Shown: positions 1-8,567, numbered from the stretch's first letter. The stretch: 37,386 nucleotides of DNA from Pseudomonadota bacterium (GCA_023457435.1 JAEWLS010000012.1:1-37386); one strand, 5' to 3'. Translations and numbers: made by a program. Notes: generated by a model from the sequence alone, not told the origin.

Positions 1-516
1 CCGACCAACGTGATCTCGATCACCGACGGCCAGATCTTCCTCGAGACCAACCTGTTCTTCCAGGGCATTCGCCCCGCGGTGAACGTCGGTCTCTCGGTGT
101 CGCGCGTCGGCTCTTCGGCGCAGATCAAGGCGATGAAGCAGGTTGCCGGTTCGATCAAGGGCGAGCTGGCGCAGTATCGCGAGATGGCCGCGTTCGCTCA
201 GTTCGGCTCGGACCTCGACGCCTCGACGCAGCGTCTGCTCAATCGCGGCGCGCGCCTGACGGAACTGCTGAAGCAGCCGCAGTTCTCGCCGCTGAAGACC
301 GAGGAGCAGGTCGCCGTGATCTTTGCCGGCGTCAACGGCTACCTCGACAAGCTGACGGTGCCGCAGGTGGGCAAGTTCGAGCAGGCCCTGCTCGCCTACA
401 TGCGCTCCGAGGGCAAGTCGGTGCTGGAGGCGATCCGCAAGGAGAAGGCGCTGTCCGACGATCTGCGCGCGAAGCTGAAGGCGTCGATCGACGCCTTCGC
501 AAAGACGTTCGCCTGA
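1..516 (+). CDS. atpA: ATP synthase F1 subunit alpha, C-terminal part (5' end outside window)
   Basis: This is the last 171 codons of the alpha subunit of the F1 catalytic head of ATP synthase, a peripheral complex on the cytoplasmic face of the inner membrane. The frame is open from base 1, so the gene starts upstream of the window. The motif SITDGQIFLETNLF and the following SRVGSSAQIKAM are hallmark alpha-subunit sequences; the latter carries the arginine finger that reaches into the beta catalytic site. The rest is the helical C-terminal domain, ending in a normal family terminus (AKTFA). atpG follows after 19 nt, as expected in the atpHAGDC order of alphaproteobacteria, where the F0 genes lie elsewhere. 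Nothing looks damaged. Confidence 0.97.
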   Translation, partial: PTNVISITDGQIFLETNLFFQGIRPAVNVGLSVSRVGSSAQIKAMKQVAGSIKGELAQYREMAAFAQFGSDLDASTQRLLNRGARLTELLKQPQFSPLKTEEQVAVIFAGVNGYLDKLTVPQVGKFEQALLAYMRSEGKSVLEAIRKEKALSDDLRAKLKASIDAFAKTFA

Positions 517-535
517 TCCAGGAGCTGACGGGCGC

Positions 536-1420
536 ATGGCTTCCCTAAAGGATCTCCGAAACCGCATCGCCTCGGTGAAGGCGACGCAGAAGATCACCAA
601 GGCGATGCAGATGGTCGCCGCGGCGAAGCTGCGTCGTGCCCAGGAGGCTGCCGAGGCCGCGCGCCCCTATTCGGAGCGCATGGCAGCGGTGCTGGCGAAC
701 ATCGCCAGCGCCGTGGCCGGCTCGGACGCCCCGCCGCTGATGGCAGGAACCGGCAAGGACGACGTGCACCTGGTCATCGTCGCCACGGCCGATCGCGGCC
801 TGGCGGGCGGCTTCAATTCGCAGATCTCGCGTTTTGCGCGCGAGCACATCCGCAAGCTCCAAGCTTCGGGCAAGACAGTGAAGATCATCACCGTCGGCAA
901 GAAGGGCTACGACATCCTGCGCCGCGACTTCGCCGCCCAGGTCATCGAGCGCATCGAGCTGCGCGACGTGAAGCAGGTGGGCTTCTCGAACGCCAACGAC
1001 ATCGCCCGCAAGGTGATGACCCTGTTCAACGAGGGCCAGTTCGACGTCGCCACCCTTTTCTATTCGCGGTTCCGCTCGGTCATCAGCCAGGTGCCGACGG
1101 CGCAGCAGCTGATCCCCGCGGCGGCGCCTGCCGACGCGAACGCCGCCCCGACGACTGCCGGCGGCGCGGTCTACGAATACGAGCCGTCGGCCGAGGAGAT
1201 CCTCGGCGACCTCATCCCGCGCAACATCGCGGTGCAGATCTTCCGCGCGCTGCTTGAGAACGCAGCCGGCGAGATGGGCGCCAAGATGACGGCGATGGAC
1301 AATGCGACGCGCAATGCCGGGGACATGATCAACAAGCTGACGATCACCTACAACCGTCAGCGGCAGGCGCAGATCACCAAAGAACTGATCGAGATCATTT
1401 CGGGCGCCGAGGCGCTCTGA
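536..1420 (+). CDS. atpG: ATP synthase F1 subunit gamma
   Basis: The protein has 294 residues, normal for the gamma subunit, the rotating central shaft that couples proton flow to catalysis in the alpha3beta3 head. The N-terminal helix (SLKDLRNRIASVKATQKIT) and the C-terminal helix (NAGDMINKLTITYNRQRQ, ending EIISGAEAL) are the two long strands of the coiled coil and are highly conserved. An Ala/Pro-rich stretch at about residues 195-215 lies in the variable globular part. The start is set by the MASLKDLRNRI consensus, with AGGAG 11 nt upstream. It sits between atpA and atpD and is surely co-transcribed with them. Confidence 0.97.
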   Translation: MASLKDLRNRIASVKATQKITKAMQMVAAAKLRRAQEAAEAARPYSERMAAVLANIASAVAGSDAPPLMAGTGKDDVHLVIVATADRGLAGGFNSQISRFAREHIRKLQASGKTVKIITVGKKGYDILRRDFAAQVIERIELRDVKQVGFSNANDIARKVMTLFNEGQFDVATLFYSRFRSVISQVPTAQQLIPAAAPADANAAPTTAGGAVYEYEPSAEEILGDLIPRNIAVQIFRALLENAAGEMGAKMTAMDNATRNAGDMINKLTITYNRQRQAQITKELIEIISGAEAL

Positions 1421-1472
1421 CGCGACGCCGGCCAGGCTCCGGCGCGTGGCAATAGACTGAGAGGCAAGCAAG

Positions 1473-3038
1473 ATGGCGAAAGCAGCGACACCCAAGATCG
1501 TTCCGGCGGCGCCGGCCATGGCGGCTCCTGCCGTCGCGCCGAAGGCTCCGAGAGCCAAAAAGCCGGCTGCGGCCGCAGCCCCGGGCGCCGCATCGGCGAC
1601 GGTTACCCGCATGCCGGCCACCGGCTCGACGGGCAAGGTCCGCCAGGTCATCGGCGCCGTCGTCGACGTCGCCTTCGACGAGCACCTGCCGGCGATCCTG
1701 AACGCGCTGGAGACGGACAACCAGGGCAGCCGCCTGGTTCTCGAAGTCGCCCAGCACCTCGGCGAGAACACCGTGCGCTGCATCGCGATGGACTCGACCG
1801 AAGGCCTGGTGCGCGGCCAGCGCGTCGTCGACACGGGTGCTCCGATCTCGGTGCCGGTCGGCGAAGGCATGCTCGGCCGCATCATCAACGTGATCGGCGA
1901 GCCGGTCGACGAAGAAGGGCCAGTCCAGGCCACCGAGATGCGCTCCATTCACCAGCCGGCCCCCGAATATGTCGAGCAGTCGACCGAGGCGGCGATCCTG
2001 GTCACCGGCATCAAGGTCATCGACCTGCTCGCCCCATACGCGCGCGGCGGCAAGATCGGCCTGTTCGGCGGCGCCGGCGTGGGCAAGACCGTGCTCATCC
2101 AGGAGCTGATCAACAACATCGCGAAGGCCCATGGCGGCTATTCCGTGTTTGCCGGCGTCGGCGAGCGCACCCGCGAGGGCAACGACCTCTATCACGAGTT
2201 CATCGAATCCGGCGTCAACAAGAAGGGCGGCGGCGAGGGCTCGAAGGCGGCGCTTGTGTACGGCCAGATGAACGAGCCGCCGGGCGCCCGCGCCCGCGTC
2301 GGCCTCACCGGCCTGACCGTCGCCGAGTATTTCCGCGACAAGGGCCAGGACGTGCTGTTCTTCGTCGACAACATCTTCCGCTTCACCCAGGCGGGTTCGG
2401 AAGTGTCGGCGCTGCTCGGCCGCATCCCGTCGGCGGTGGGCTATCAGCCGACGCTCGCCACCGACATGGGCGCGCTGCAGGAGCGCATCACCACGACAAA
2501 CAAGGGCTCGATCACCTCGGTGCAGGCCATTTACGTGCCGGCCGACGACCTGACCGACCCGGCACCGGCGACCTCGTTCGCCCACCTCGACGCCACGACC
2601 ACGCTGTCGCGCGCGATCTCCGAAAAGGGCATCTACCCGGCCGTGGACCCGCTCGACTCGACGTCGCGCATGCTCGACCCGCAGGTCGTCGGCGAGGAGC
2701 ACTATGCAGTGGCCCGCTCGGTGCAGCAGACGCTGCAGCGCTACAAGTCGCTGCAGGACATCATCGCGATCCTGGGCATGGACGAGCTCTCGGAAGAGGA
2801 CAAGCTGACGGTGGCACGCGCCCGCAAGATCGAGCGCTTCCTGTCGCAGCCGTTCTTCGTCGCCGAAGTGTTCACCGGTTCGCCGGGCAAGCTGGTCGAC
2901 CTCGCCGACACCATCAAGGGCTTCAAGGGCCTGGTGGCCGGCGAGTACGACCACCTGCCCGAGGCAGCGTTCTACATGGTCGGCACGATCGAGGACGCGG
3001 TCGAGAAGGCGCAGCGTCTGGCAGCCGAGGCCGCCTGA
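1473..3038 (+). CDS. atpD: ATP synthase F1 subunit beta, with N-terminal Ala/Pro/Lys-rich extension
   Basis: This is the catalytic beta subunit (521 residues). The P-loop GGAGVGKT lies at residues 199-206, followed by GVGERTREGNDLY and YGQMNEPPGAR, which include the catalytic glutamate region. The usual family start (GKVRQVIGAVVDV) begins only at about residue 54. The first 53 residues are low-complexity Ala, Pro and Lys. The ATG at 1473 is preceded by GAGGCAAGCAAG and the extension is in frame without stops, so it looks real. Comparable extensions are known on rhizobial AtpD. The gene is 52 nt after atpG and 63 nt before atpC. The core is intact and should be active; the role of the extension is unknown. 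Confidence 0.97.
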   Translation: MAKAATPKIVPAAPAMAAPAVAPKAPRAKKPAAAAAPGAASATVTRMPATGSTGKVRQVIGAVVDVAFDEHLPAILNALETDNQGSRLVLEVAQHLGENTVRCIAMDSTEGLVRGQRVVDTGAPISVPVGEGMLGRIINVIGEPVDEEGPVQATEMRSIHQPAPEYVEQSTEAAILVTGIKVIDLLAPYARGGKIGLFGGAGVGKTVLIQELINNIAKAHGGYSVFAGVGERTREGNDLYHEFIESGVNKKGGGEGSKAALVYGQMNEPPGARARVGLTGLTVAEYFRDKGQDVLFFVDNIFRFTQAGSEVSALLGRIPSAVGYQPTLATDMGALQERITTTNKGSITSVQAIYVPADDLTDPAPATSFAHLDATTTLSRAISEKGIYPAVDPLDSTSRMLDPQVVGEEHYAVARSVQQTLQRYKSLQDIIAILGMDELSEEDKLTVARARKIERFLSQPFFVAEVFTGSPGKLVDLADTIKGFKGLVAGEYDHLPEAAFYMVGTIEDAVEKAQRLAAEAA

Positions 3039-3101
3039 TCCGTCACGTGAATGCAGCGGGCGCGCGCGGCGCGCCTGCCTCCCTTTTCGAAGTGAGAGCA
3101 G

Positions 3102-3512
3102 ATGGCTGAATCCTTCAAGTTCGAGCTGGTGTCGCCGGAGCGGCTGCTCGTCTCCGAGAGCGTCGAGTCGGTCGTCATCCCCGGCACCGAAGGCGAGATG
3201 ACCGTTCTGGCCAGGCATGCGCCGACCATGACGACCGTCAAGCCGGGCGTCGTGACCGTGAAGCCGGCCTCCGGCGGAGAGCAGCGCTACGTCGTGTTCG
3301 GCGGCTTCGCCGACATCCTGCCGGACAGCTGCACGCTGCTCGCGGAATCGGCCGTAGCCGTCGGCGACATCGACCGGGCGGATCTCGCGCGGCGCATCCA
3401 GGCGGCGAAGGAAGACGCCGCCGATGCGAAGGACGACGAGTCGCGCACCAAGGCCGAACAGTATCTGGCGCAGCTCACGACGCTCGAAGGCGCGGTCGGC
3501 GTTCTGGCTTAA
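3102..3512 (+). CDS. atpC: ATP synthase F1 subunit epsilon
   Basis: The 136-residue product matches epsilon, the small regulatory subunit that sits at the foot of gamma and can inhibit ATP hydrolysis. The N-terminal beta-sandwich is clear (FKFELVSPERLLVSESVESV, then IPGTEGEMTVLARHAPTMT, with the typical GxxGxMTVLxxHAP pattern). The C-terminal part (about residues 88-136) is the helical hairpin rich in Ala, Asp and Lys. It is the last gene of the operon; the next gene runs in the opposite direction. A GAGAG Shine-Dalgarno precedes the ATG. Confidence 0.95.
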   Translation: MAESFKFELVSPERLLVSESVESVVIPGTEGEMTVLARHAPTMTTVKPGVVTVKPASGGEQRYVVFGGFADILPDSCTLLAESAVAVGDIDRADLARRIQAAKEDAADAKDDESRTKAEQYLAQLTTLEGAVGVLA

Positions 3513-3524
3513 TCAGAGTTGTCA

Positions 3525-3545
3525 TCCTCGGGCCTGTCCCGAGGA
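3525..3545. repeat. Palindrome after atpC (possible terminator or dispersed repeat)
   Basis: TCCTCGGG (3525-3532) and CCCGAGGA (3538-3545) form a perfect 8-bp inverted repeat with a 5-nt loop in the 58-nt gap between the convergent atpC and rppH genes. There is no T-tract on either side, so a factor-independent terminator is doubtful. The sequence resembles short palindromic repeats that are scattered between rhizobial genes; that is from memory and was not checked here. Confidence 0.45.
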
Positions 3546-3570
3546 CAGTGCAGCGTCCCGGCCCGTCGAC

Positions 3571-4089
3571 CTATCCGCCCAGATGGCGGAACGCCGCCAC
3601 CACCTGCTCGTAGACCCGGCGCTTGAACGGCACGATCAGCTCGGGAAGCTCCGCCATCGGCTTCCACGCCCAGGCGTCGAACTCCGGCTCGTGGCCGCCG
3701 GGCGGCGGGTTGATGGCGATCTCGCTCTCGTCGCCGTCGAAGCGGAATGCGAACCAGCGCTGCCGCTGGCCGCGATACCTGCCCTTGAAGGCGATGCCGA
3801 CGAGTTCCGGCGGCAGGTCGTAGTCGATCCAGTGCGGCGCTTCCGCCAGCAAGGTCACCGAGCGAATGCCGGTCTCTTCCCACAGCTCGCGCCTGGCGGC
3901 AGGGAGAGGGTCCTCGCCGGCGTCGATGCCGCCCTGCGGCATCTGCCACAGCCTGTCGGTCCCGGCCATCTCGCTGTCGGTTTCGGCGATGCGATGGCCG
4001 GCCCACACGAGGTTGCTGCTGTTCAGCACCATGATCCCGACGCAGGGACGGTAGGGCAGGCTTGCGGGATCGACCAGCTTCTTGGGCAT
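3571..4089 (-). CDS. rppH: RNA pyrophosphohydrolase (Nudix family)
   Basis: The 172-residue protein removes pyrophosphate from the 5' triphosphate end of RNAs, which starts RNase E-dependent decay; some relatives act on dinucleoside polyphosphates. The start MPKKLVDPASLPYRPCVGIMVLN is family-typical and fixes the ATG at 4089, although the frame stays open further upstream. A complete Nudix box begins at GGIDAGEDPLPAARRE and continues LWEETGI, matching Gx5Ex7REUxEExGU. The flanking WQMPQGG and WRRYLP-like regions (WKPMAEL, IVPFKRRVYEQVV) fit RppH/IalA of alphaproteobacteria. The start lies 4 nt after the stop of the YibQ-like gene, indicating co-transcription and probably coupled translation. 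Confidence 0.92.
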   Translation of the reverse strand: MPKKLVDPASLPYRPCVGIMVLNSSNLVWAGHRIAETDSEMAGTDRLWQMPQGGIDAGEDPLPAARRELWEETGIRSVTLLAEAPHWIDYDLPPELVGIAFKGRYRGQRQRWFAFRFDGDESEIAINPPPGGHEPEFDAWAWKPMAELPELIVPFKRRVYEQVVAAFRHLGG

Positions 4090-4093
4090 TCGG

Positions 4094-5260
4094 CTATTGC
4101 GCTTCCGGATCGTTTGCGAGCGCCGAGACGGCCACGATCTCGATGCCGCGCTTGCGGGCCTCGGCAACCCATGTGGTGACGGCATCGACCGTGGCGTCGA
4201 AGGCGGAGCCGATGGCGATGGCAGAGCCCCTGGCGCGAGCCACGCGTTCGACCTCGTCGAGCTTCTTGAGGATCTCGCTCTTGTCGCGGTTCTGGTCGAT
4301 CACCGTATCCGCCGCGGCGAACGGGCCCTTGTAGGCGGCCGAAAGCTCCTGCGCCAGGCTGCGCGCCGAGGAGCCGTCGTCGAGATACATCAGGCCGCGC
4401 GTGGCCAACTCGTCCATCAGCGCCGACATCGCCTCCCGGTCAGCGACGAAGCGCGCGCCCATGTAGTTCATCACGCCCGTATAGTTGGTCGTCCGCGACA
4501 GCGAGACGTGGAGCCGGTCGACGTTCTCGGCCGGATCCGCGTCGACGGTCAGCGTGTTGCGCCCGGGATCGACGGCAGGATAGTCGAACGGCTCGAGCGG
4601 CACCTGCATCAGGATCTCGTGGCCCTTGCGGCGGGCCTCCTGCATCCAGCGGTCGATGGAGTTGCCGCCGGACGCGAAGGCAAGCGTCACCTCCGCCGGC
4701 AGGCGCCCGATCGCCGCCTGGGTGCCGGTCTGGGATACGGCGAGGCCACCGATGACGATCGCCACGCGGGCGCCGCGCGCACCCGACCACGGCCGCGCGT
4801 AGACGTCGAAGGGGCGGCGCCCGTCGGCGGCACGTATCGGCAGCGGACCGGTCGGGCTGTCCTCGACGAGCGCACGGTCCGGCAGGTGCGCCACACGCTG
4901 CTCCTGGCCGACCGCGGAGGGGTCGCGGACGACGATGCCGCCGGATCTGGGCTCGGGCGGCGTGACCTTGATGACCGACGCGCCGCCTGCCGTATCGGTG
5001 CGTGTCGCGGTGGTGCGGGGTGGGGCTTCCGCCGGCGTTTCGGGCGAGACCGTGACCGCCGCCGGCGAGGGCGTCCTGAACGGCCGCTCGCGGAGCGCAA
5101 TGGCCGTCGAACTGCCCAGCAGCGCCAGTCCGAAAAGTCCGGTCAAGACGCTGCGAAGCGGCGGCAAGGAGCGACGCACGCGCTTCGGCGCGATGTCGCG
5201 GCCAAGCGGGCGATCGATCGCCGACCTGCCATTATCGTGGGAATCGCTGCTGACGGCCAT
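4094..5260 (-). CDS. Divergent polysaccharide deacetylase (YibQ-like)
   Basis: The product has 388 residues: a basic cytoplasmic N-terminus, one membrane anchor at about residues 36-56, a Pro/Thr-rich linker, and from about residue 160 a divergent polysaccharide deacetylase domain (PF04748 type) recognised by RVAIVIGGLA, LPAEVTLAFA, GHEILMQVPLEPFDYP and MNYMGARFVADREAM. The family is usually found beside envC and ctpA, as here, and is thought to act on envelope glycans in the periplasm. Its substrate has not been settled. It ends 4 nt before rppH and starts 98 nt downstream of ctpA, from which a hairpin terminator separates it. The family is secure; the reaction is not. Confidence 0.85.
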   Translation of the reverse strand: MAVSSDSHDNGRSAIDRPLGRDIAPKRVRRSLPPLRSVLTGLFGLALLGSSTAIALRERPFRTPSPAAVTVSPETPAEAPPRTTATRTDTAGGASVIKVTPPEPRSGGIVVRDPSAVGQEQRVAHLPDRALVEDSPTGPLPIRAADGRRPFDVYARPWSGARGARVAIVIGGLAVSQTGTQAAIGRLPAEVTLAFASGGNSIDRWMQEARRKGHEILMQVPLEPFDYPAVDPGRNTLTVDADPAENVDRLHVSLSRTTNYTGVMNYMGARFVADREAMSALMDELATRGLMYLDDGSSARSLAQELSAAYKGPFAAADTVIDQNRDKSEILKKLDEVERVARARGSAIAIGSAFDATVDAVTTWVAEARKRGIEIVAVSALANDPEAQ

Positions 5261-5321
5261 GATGCCCCAACCGGTCGTCGAACGTGCCGAGCGGACAGCT
5301 GAACAGGCTCAGGCGCAGGGA

Positions 5322-5351
5322 AGAAGACCGCCGCCCGGCAGGGCGGCGGTC
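5322..5351 (-). terminator. Intrinsic terminator downstream of ctpA
   Basis: A perfect 11-bp GC-rich stem (GACCGCCGCCC at 5326-5336, GGGCGGCGGTC at 5341-5351) closes a 4-nt loop. Read on the minus strand it lies 8 nt after the ctpA stop and is followed by TTCTTCC. The T-tract is short, so read-through into the YibQ-like gene is likely and the hairpin may attenuate rather than stop transcription. Confidence 0.7.
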
Positions 5352-5358
5352 AGAAGAC

Positions 5359-6681
5359 TCAGCGCAGCTGCGCGTGGTCCGGGTTCGGCGGGAAGGCCGG
5401 ATCGGTCTTGACGCCGCGGATCAGGTCCATGGCGTAGCCGAGCTGGATGTCGTCCTTCGGGTCCGGCGGCACGTAGGCCGAAGAGCCCGAACCTTCGTCG
5501 CTCTCCTCCGCACCCTTGATGTGGCCGCGCAGCTCGGACTCGCCGCGCGCGACGTCGCGCCCGAGGAGTTCGTCAGGCAGCGGCTGCTCGACCTTGATAT
5601 CGGGCACGATGCCCTTGCCCTGGATCGACTTGCCGGACGGCGTGTAATAGAGCGCCGTCGTCAGCCGCAGCGCGCCGTTCTCGCCAAGCGGGATGATGGT
5701 CTGCACGGAGCCCTTGCCGAACGATTTGGTGCCAAGCACCGTCGCCCGCTTGTGGTCCTGCAGCGCGCCTGCGACGATTTCCGAGGCGCTGGCCGATCCG
5801 CCATTGGTCATCACGATCAGCGGCTTGCCGTCGATGAGGTCGCCCTGGCGCGAGTCGAAGCGTGTGACGTCCTTCGGGTCGCGACCGCGGGTCGAGACGA
5901 TCTCGCCGCGATCGAGGAAGGCATCCGACACCGCGACCGCCTGGTCGAGCAGACCGCCGGGATTGAGGCGCAGGTCGAGCACGAAGCCCTTCAGCTTGTC
6001 GGCCGGGATCTGCTCCTTGATCTTGACCACCGCGGCCTGCAGGTCGTCGAAGGTCCGCTCGGTGAAGGAGTTGATCTTCAGGTAGCCGATATCCTCCTCG
6101 ACGCGGAAACGGACGGCCTTAACCTTGATGATGTCGCGCACGATCTTGATCTTGATCGGCTCCGCCGCGCCTTCGCGCAGCACCGTCAGCTCGATCGGCG
6201 AATTGACCGGCCCGCGCATCTTATCGACGGCGTCCGACAGCGTCAGTCCACGCACCTCGGAGCCGTCGATCTCGACGATGAAGTCGCCCGACAGGACGCC
6301 GGCCTTTGCGGCGGGCGTATCCTCGATCGGCGCGATGACCTTGACCAGCTCGTTCTCCAGCGTGACCTCGATGCCGAGGCCGCCGAACTCGCCGCGGGTC
6401 TGCACGCGCATGTCCTGCGCGGCTTCCTGGTTGAGATAGGAAGAATGCGGGTCGAGCGAGGTCAGCATGCCGTTGATGGCGTTCTCGACCAGCGCCTTGT
6501 CATCCGGCGGGGTGACGTACTGGGCGCGGACGCGCTCGAAGACATCGCCGAAAATCGCCAGGTTGCGATAGGTTTCCGATGCCGCCGCGATGGCGGAGGT
6601 GCCGGCTGAGCCATGGATAAGGCTCATCGCCGAAGCGCCCATCAGAGCGCCGGCCAGCAAAAGCGACATCTTACGTACCAT
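5359..6681 (-). CDS. ctpA: Carboxyl-terminal processing protease, S41 family
   Basis: This 440-residue periplasmic serine protease trims C-termini of exported proteins and, in other bacteria, controls peptidoglycan hydrolases. A signal peptide or anchor spans residues 1-25 (MVRKMSLLLAGALMGASAM). A PDZ domain follows at about 98-170 (GEFGGLGIEV, GVLSGDFIVEIDG), then the S41 catalytic core with FVLDLRLNPGGLLDQAV, the serine in NGGSASASE (about Ser296) and the lysine in GTKSFGKGSVQ (about Lys323). The ATG at 6681 is chosen because it begins the signal peptide and overlaps the end of the EnvC-like gene by 11 nt. The neighbours (EnvC-like and a polysaccharide deacetylase) fit a cell-wall remodelling operon. 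Confidence 0.93.
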   Translation of the reverse strand: MVRKMSLLLAGALMGASAMSLIHGSAGTSAIAAASETYRNLAIFGDVFERVRAQYVTPPDDKALVENAINGMLTSLDPHSSYLNQEAAQDMRVQTRGEFGGLGIEVTLENELVKVIAPIEDTPAAKAGVLSGDFIVEIDGSEVRGLTLSDAVDKMRGPVNSPIELTVLREGAAEPIKIKIVRDIIKVKAVRFRVEEDIGYLKINSFTERTFDDLQAAVVKIKEQIPADKLKGFVLDLRLNPGGLLDQAVAVSDAFLDRGEIVSTRGRDPKDVTRFDSRQGDLIDGKPLIVMTNGGSASASEIVAGALQDHKRATVLGTKSFGKGSVQTIIPLGENGALRLTTALYYTPSGKSIQGKGIVPDIKVEQPLPDELLGRDVARGESELRGHIKGAEESDEGSGSSAYVPPDPKDDIQLGYAMDLIRGVKTDPAFPPNPDHAQLR

Positions 6682-7948
6682 TTGCAGTCCTTCCAGAGAG
6701 ACTTCCCGACCACCAGGGCGCAGGATCGACGGGTTTCCCGTCCTTGCGAAACTCGACGTAGAGTTCCGGCATGCCACTTCCACGTCCCACCGAAACGGCG
6801 CTGGCCAGTCCGGTTTCGCCCATCGTGCCGACCGGTTCTCCCGCGAGGACCGCCTGCCCGAGTGCGACGCTGATTCCGCCCATCCCTGCCAGCACGACAT
6901 GATAGCCATCGCCGGCGTTCAGGATCAATAGCTGCCCGTAGGAGCGGAACGGTCCCGCATAGAGTACCGAACCATCCGCAGGCGCAGTTACGATTGCCGC
7001 GGATTGTGTCGCAACAATGTCTCCGTAGAGGGTGCCACCGGCCTCGTCGGGCTCACCGAAGCGGCGCGCGAGGCGCCCGCCGACAGGCAGCAGGAGCCGG
7101 CCGCGCAACGTTTCGAACGGCTGCGGAACGGCCAGGCGGTTTTCTTCCGGCACGGCGATCGCCACGTCGCCGCTTTCGGCCTTCCGCGCGGCAACGATAT
7201 CCTTCTCCAGGGTCTCGATCAGCTCGCGCAGCGAGCCGGCGCGATCCGCAAGCTCGCCAGCGCGAGCCTGCTCCGCGGCAAGCACGTCCTCCGAGCGCAG
7301 ACGCAGCTTCGCCTTTTCGGCGGCGAGCAGCGACAGACGCTCCTTCTCGGCGGCCTGGTCCGCGACCGTCGCGAGCAGCTTCTCGCGCTCGGCGGCGATG
7401 GAGGCAGCCAGCCGGTCGAGTTCGGCAAGGTCGGCCATGAGCATCCGCGTTTCCGCACGCATCTCGGGTACCACAGCACCAAGCAGGATGGCGCTGCGCA
7501 CCGATCCGAGCGCATCCTCCGGACGCACGAGCATGGCCGGAGGCGGGTTCAGGCCCATGCGCTGCAAAGCGGCGAGCACTTCGGCGAGCACCGCGCGGCG
7601 TTCGTTGAGCGACATCACCAGGTCACCGCGCTGCAGCTCGAGCGCGGCGACGCGCTCCTCGATCCCGGCTGCGTCCTCGGCGAGCTTGCGCTCGGTTTTC
7701 GCGGCCTGGATCAAGGCCGCGGTGAGGCTTCGCTCGTCCTTGGTGATCGCGGCGATCTCCTCCTTTATCGCGGCGACGCGCTCCTTGTTCAGCACGATTT
7801 CGCGGGCGATTCGCTCGAACTCGCCGGCGGTCGCGTCGCGCCGCACCTCCAGATCGGACGCGCCCTGGGAGACGGCCGGCGCGACCGCGAACAGCAGCGC
7901 GGCGAGCGCGACAGGAATCGCTGACAGTGTGCGGGCGCGGCGAGGCAT
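6671..7948 (-). CDS. EnvC-like murein hydrolase activator (coiled coil plus degenerate LytM/M23 domain)
   Basis: The 425-residue protein begins with a signal peptide (PRRARTLSAIPVALAALLFA, cleavage after about VSQG). Long coiled coil follows from about residue 40 to 230 (many Glu, Lys, Ala and Arg heptads). The C-terminal LytM/M23-type domain is recognised by VTAPADGSVLYAGPFRSYG and GDGYHVVLAGMGGISVALG. The zinc-binding HxxxD and HxH motifs of active M23 enzymes are not visible: only YHVVLAG keeps a histidine. That is the EnvC pattern, in which the domain activates amidases at the division site instead of cutting peptidoglycan. Upstream in-frame ATGs at 7975 and 7993 exist, but 7948 directly begins the signal peptide. 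It overlaps ctpA by 11 nt. Confidence 0.88.
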   Translation of the reverse strand: MPRRARTLSAIPVALAALLFAVAPAVSQGASDLEVRRDATAGEFERIAREIVLNKERVAAIKEEIAAITKDERSLTAALIQAAKTERKLAEDAAGIEERVAALELQRGDLVMSLNERRAVLAEVLAALQRMGLNPPPAMLVRPEDALGSVRSAILLGAVVPEMRAETRMLMADLAELDRLAASIAAEREKLLATVADQAAEKERLSLLAAEKAKLRLRSEDVLAAEQARAGELADRAGSLRELIETLEKDIVAARKAESGDVAIAVPEENRLAVPQPFETLRGRLLLPVGGRLARRFGEPDEAGGTLYGDIVATQSAAIVTAPADGSVLYAGPFRSYGQLLILNAGDGYHVVLAGMGGISVALGQAVLAGEPVGTMGETGLASAVSVGRGSGMPELYVEFRKDGKPVDPAPWWSGSLSGRTANGT

Positions 7949-8057
7949 CGGAGCGGACTCTAGGTCTGCCGACATTAACGAACCATCAACCATGCGCCAC
8001 GCTTGCCGCCTCGCGCAACGCTGGACGGCGAATGTGTCAAATTCGCGTGAGCACCGT

Positions 8058-8540
8058 TCAAGCGCGGTGGTAGGGGTGGCCAGACAGGATCGTCACCGCG
8101 CGGTAGAGCTGCTCGGCCAGCATGATGCGGACCATCTGGTGCGGCCAGGTCATGGCGCCGAAGGAGACCGACAGATCGGCGCGGGCTGCGAGCTCGGCAC
8201 CATGCCCGTCGGCGCCGCCGATCGCGAAGACGACACCCCGCCGCCCGCCGTCGCGCCACAAGCCGAGACGTTCCGAGAACGCTTCCGAGGCGAGGTTCTT
8301 GCCGCGCTCGTCGAGCAGCACGAGCGTCTGCCCTGGCGCCAGGCCATCGAGCAGCTGCCTGGCCTCGTCGCGCTTGCGCTCGTCGGCGCTTCGCCCGCGG
8401 CTTTCGGCAATCTCCGTCACGCCGCCGAATTCGAGGCCGACCGCAGGCCCCGCCTTGGCAAGACGGTCGAGGTAGCGCTCGGCGAGGTCGCGCTCGGGGC
8501 CGGCCTTCAGCCGGCCGACAGCATGGACCTCGATGCGCAT
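8058..8540 (-). CDS. rlmH: 23S rRNA (pseudouridine1915-N3)-methyltransferase
   Basis: RlmH methylates pseudouridine 1915 in helix 69 of 23S rRNA on assembled 70S ribosomes, using S-adenosylmethionine. The 160-residue length is normal for this SPOUT-class enzyme. Family signatures are visible along the chain: LVLLDERGKNLASEAFSE, VVFAIGGADGHG (the knot that binds the methyl donor), and the C-terminus WPHQMVRIMLAEQLYRA ending in GHPYHRA. It lies 27 nt downstream of rsfS, the usual rsfS-rlmH pairing in bacteria, and 109 nt upstream of the EnvC-like gene. No anomalies were seen. Confidence 0.95.
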   Translation of the reverse strand: MRIEVHAVGRLKAGPERDLAERYLDRLAKAGPAVGLEFGGVTEIAESRGRSADERKRDEARQLLDGLAPGQTLVLLDERGKNLASEAFSERLGLWRDGGRRGVVFAIGGADGHGAELAARADLSVSFGAMTWPHQMVRIMLAEQLYRAVTILSGHPYHRA

Positions 8541-8567
8541 CTGCGACCTACCAACCGTGCGCGACGG

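Noticed and set aside
545..3218. Very long open frames on the minus strand through atpG and atpD
   Set aside because: They are mirror frames of highly biased GC-rich genes. The translations are Arg/His/Leu-rich, without recognisable domains, and the plus-strand genes are certain.
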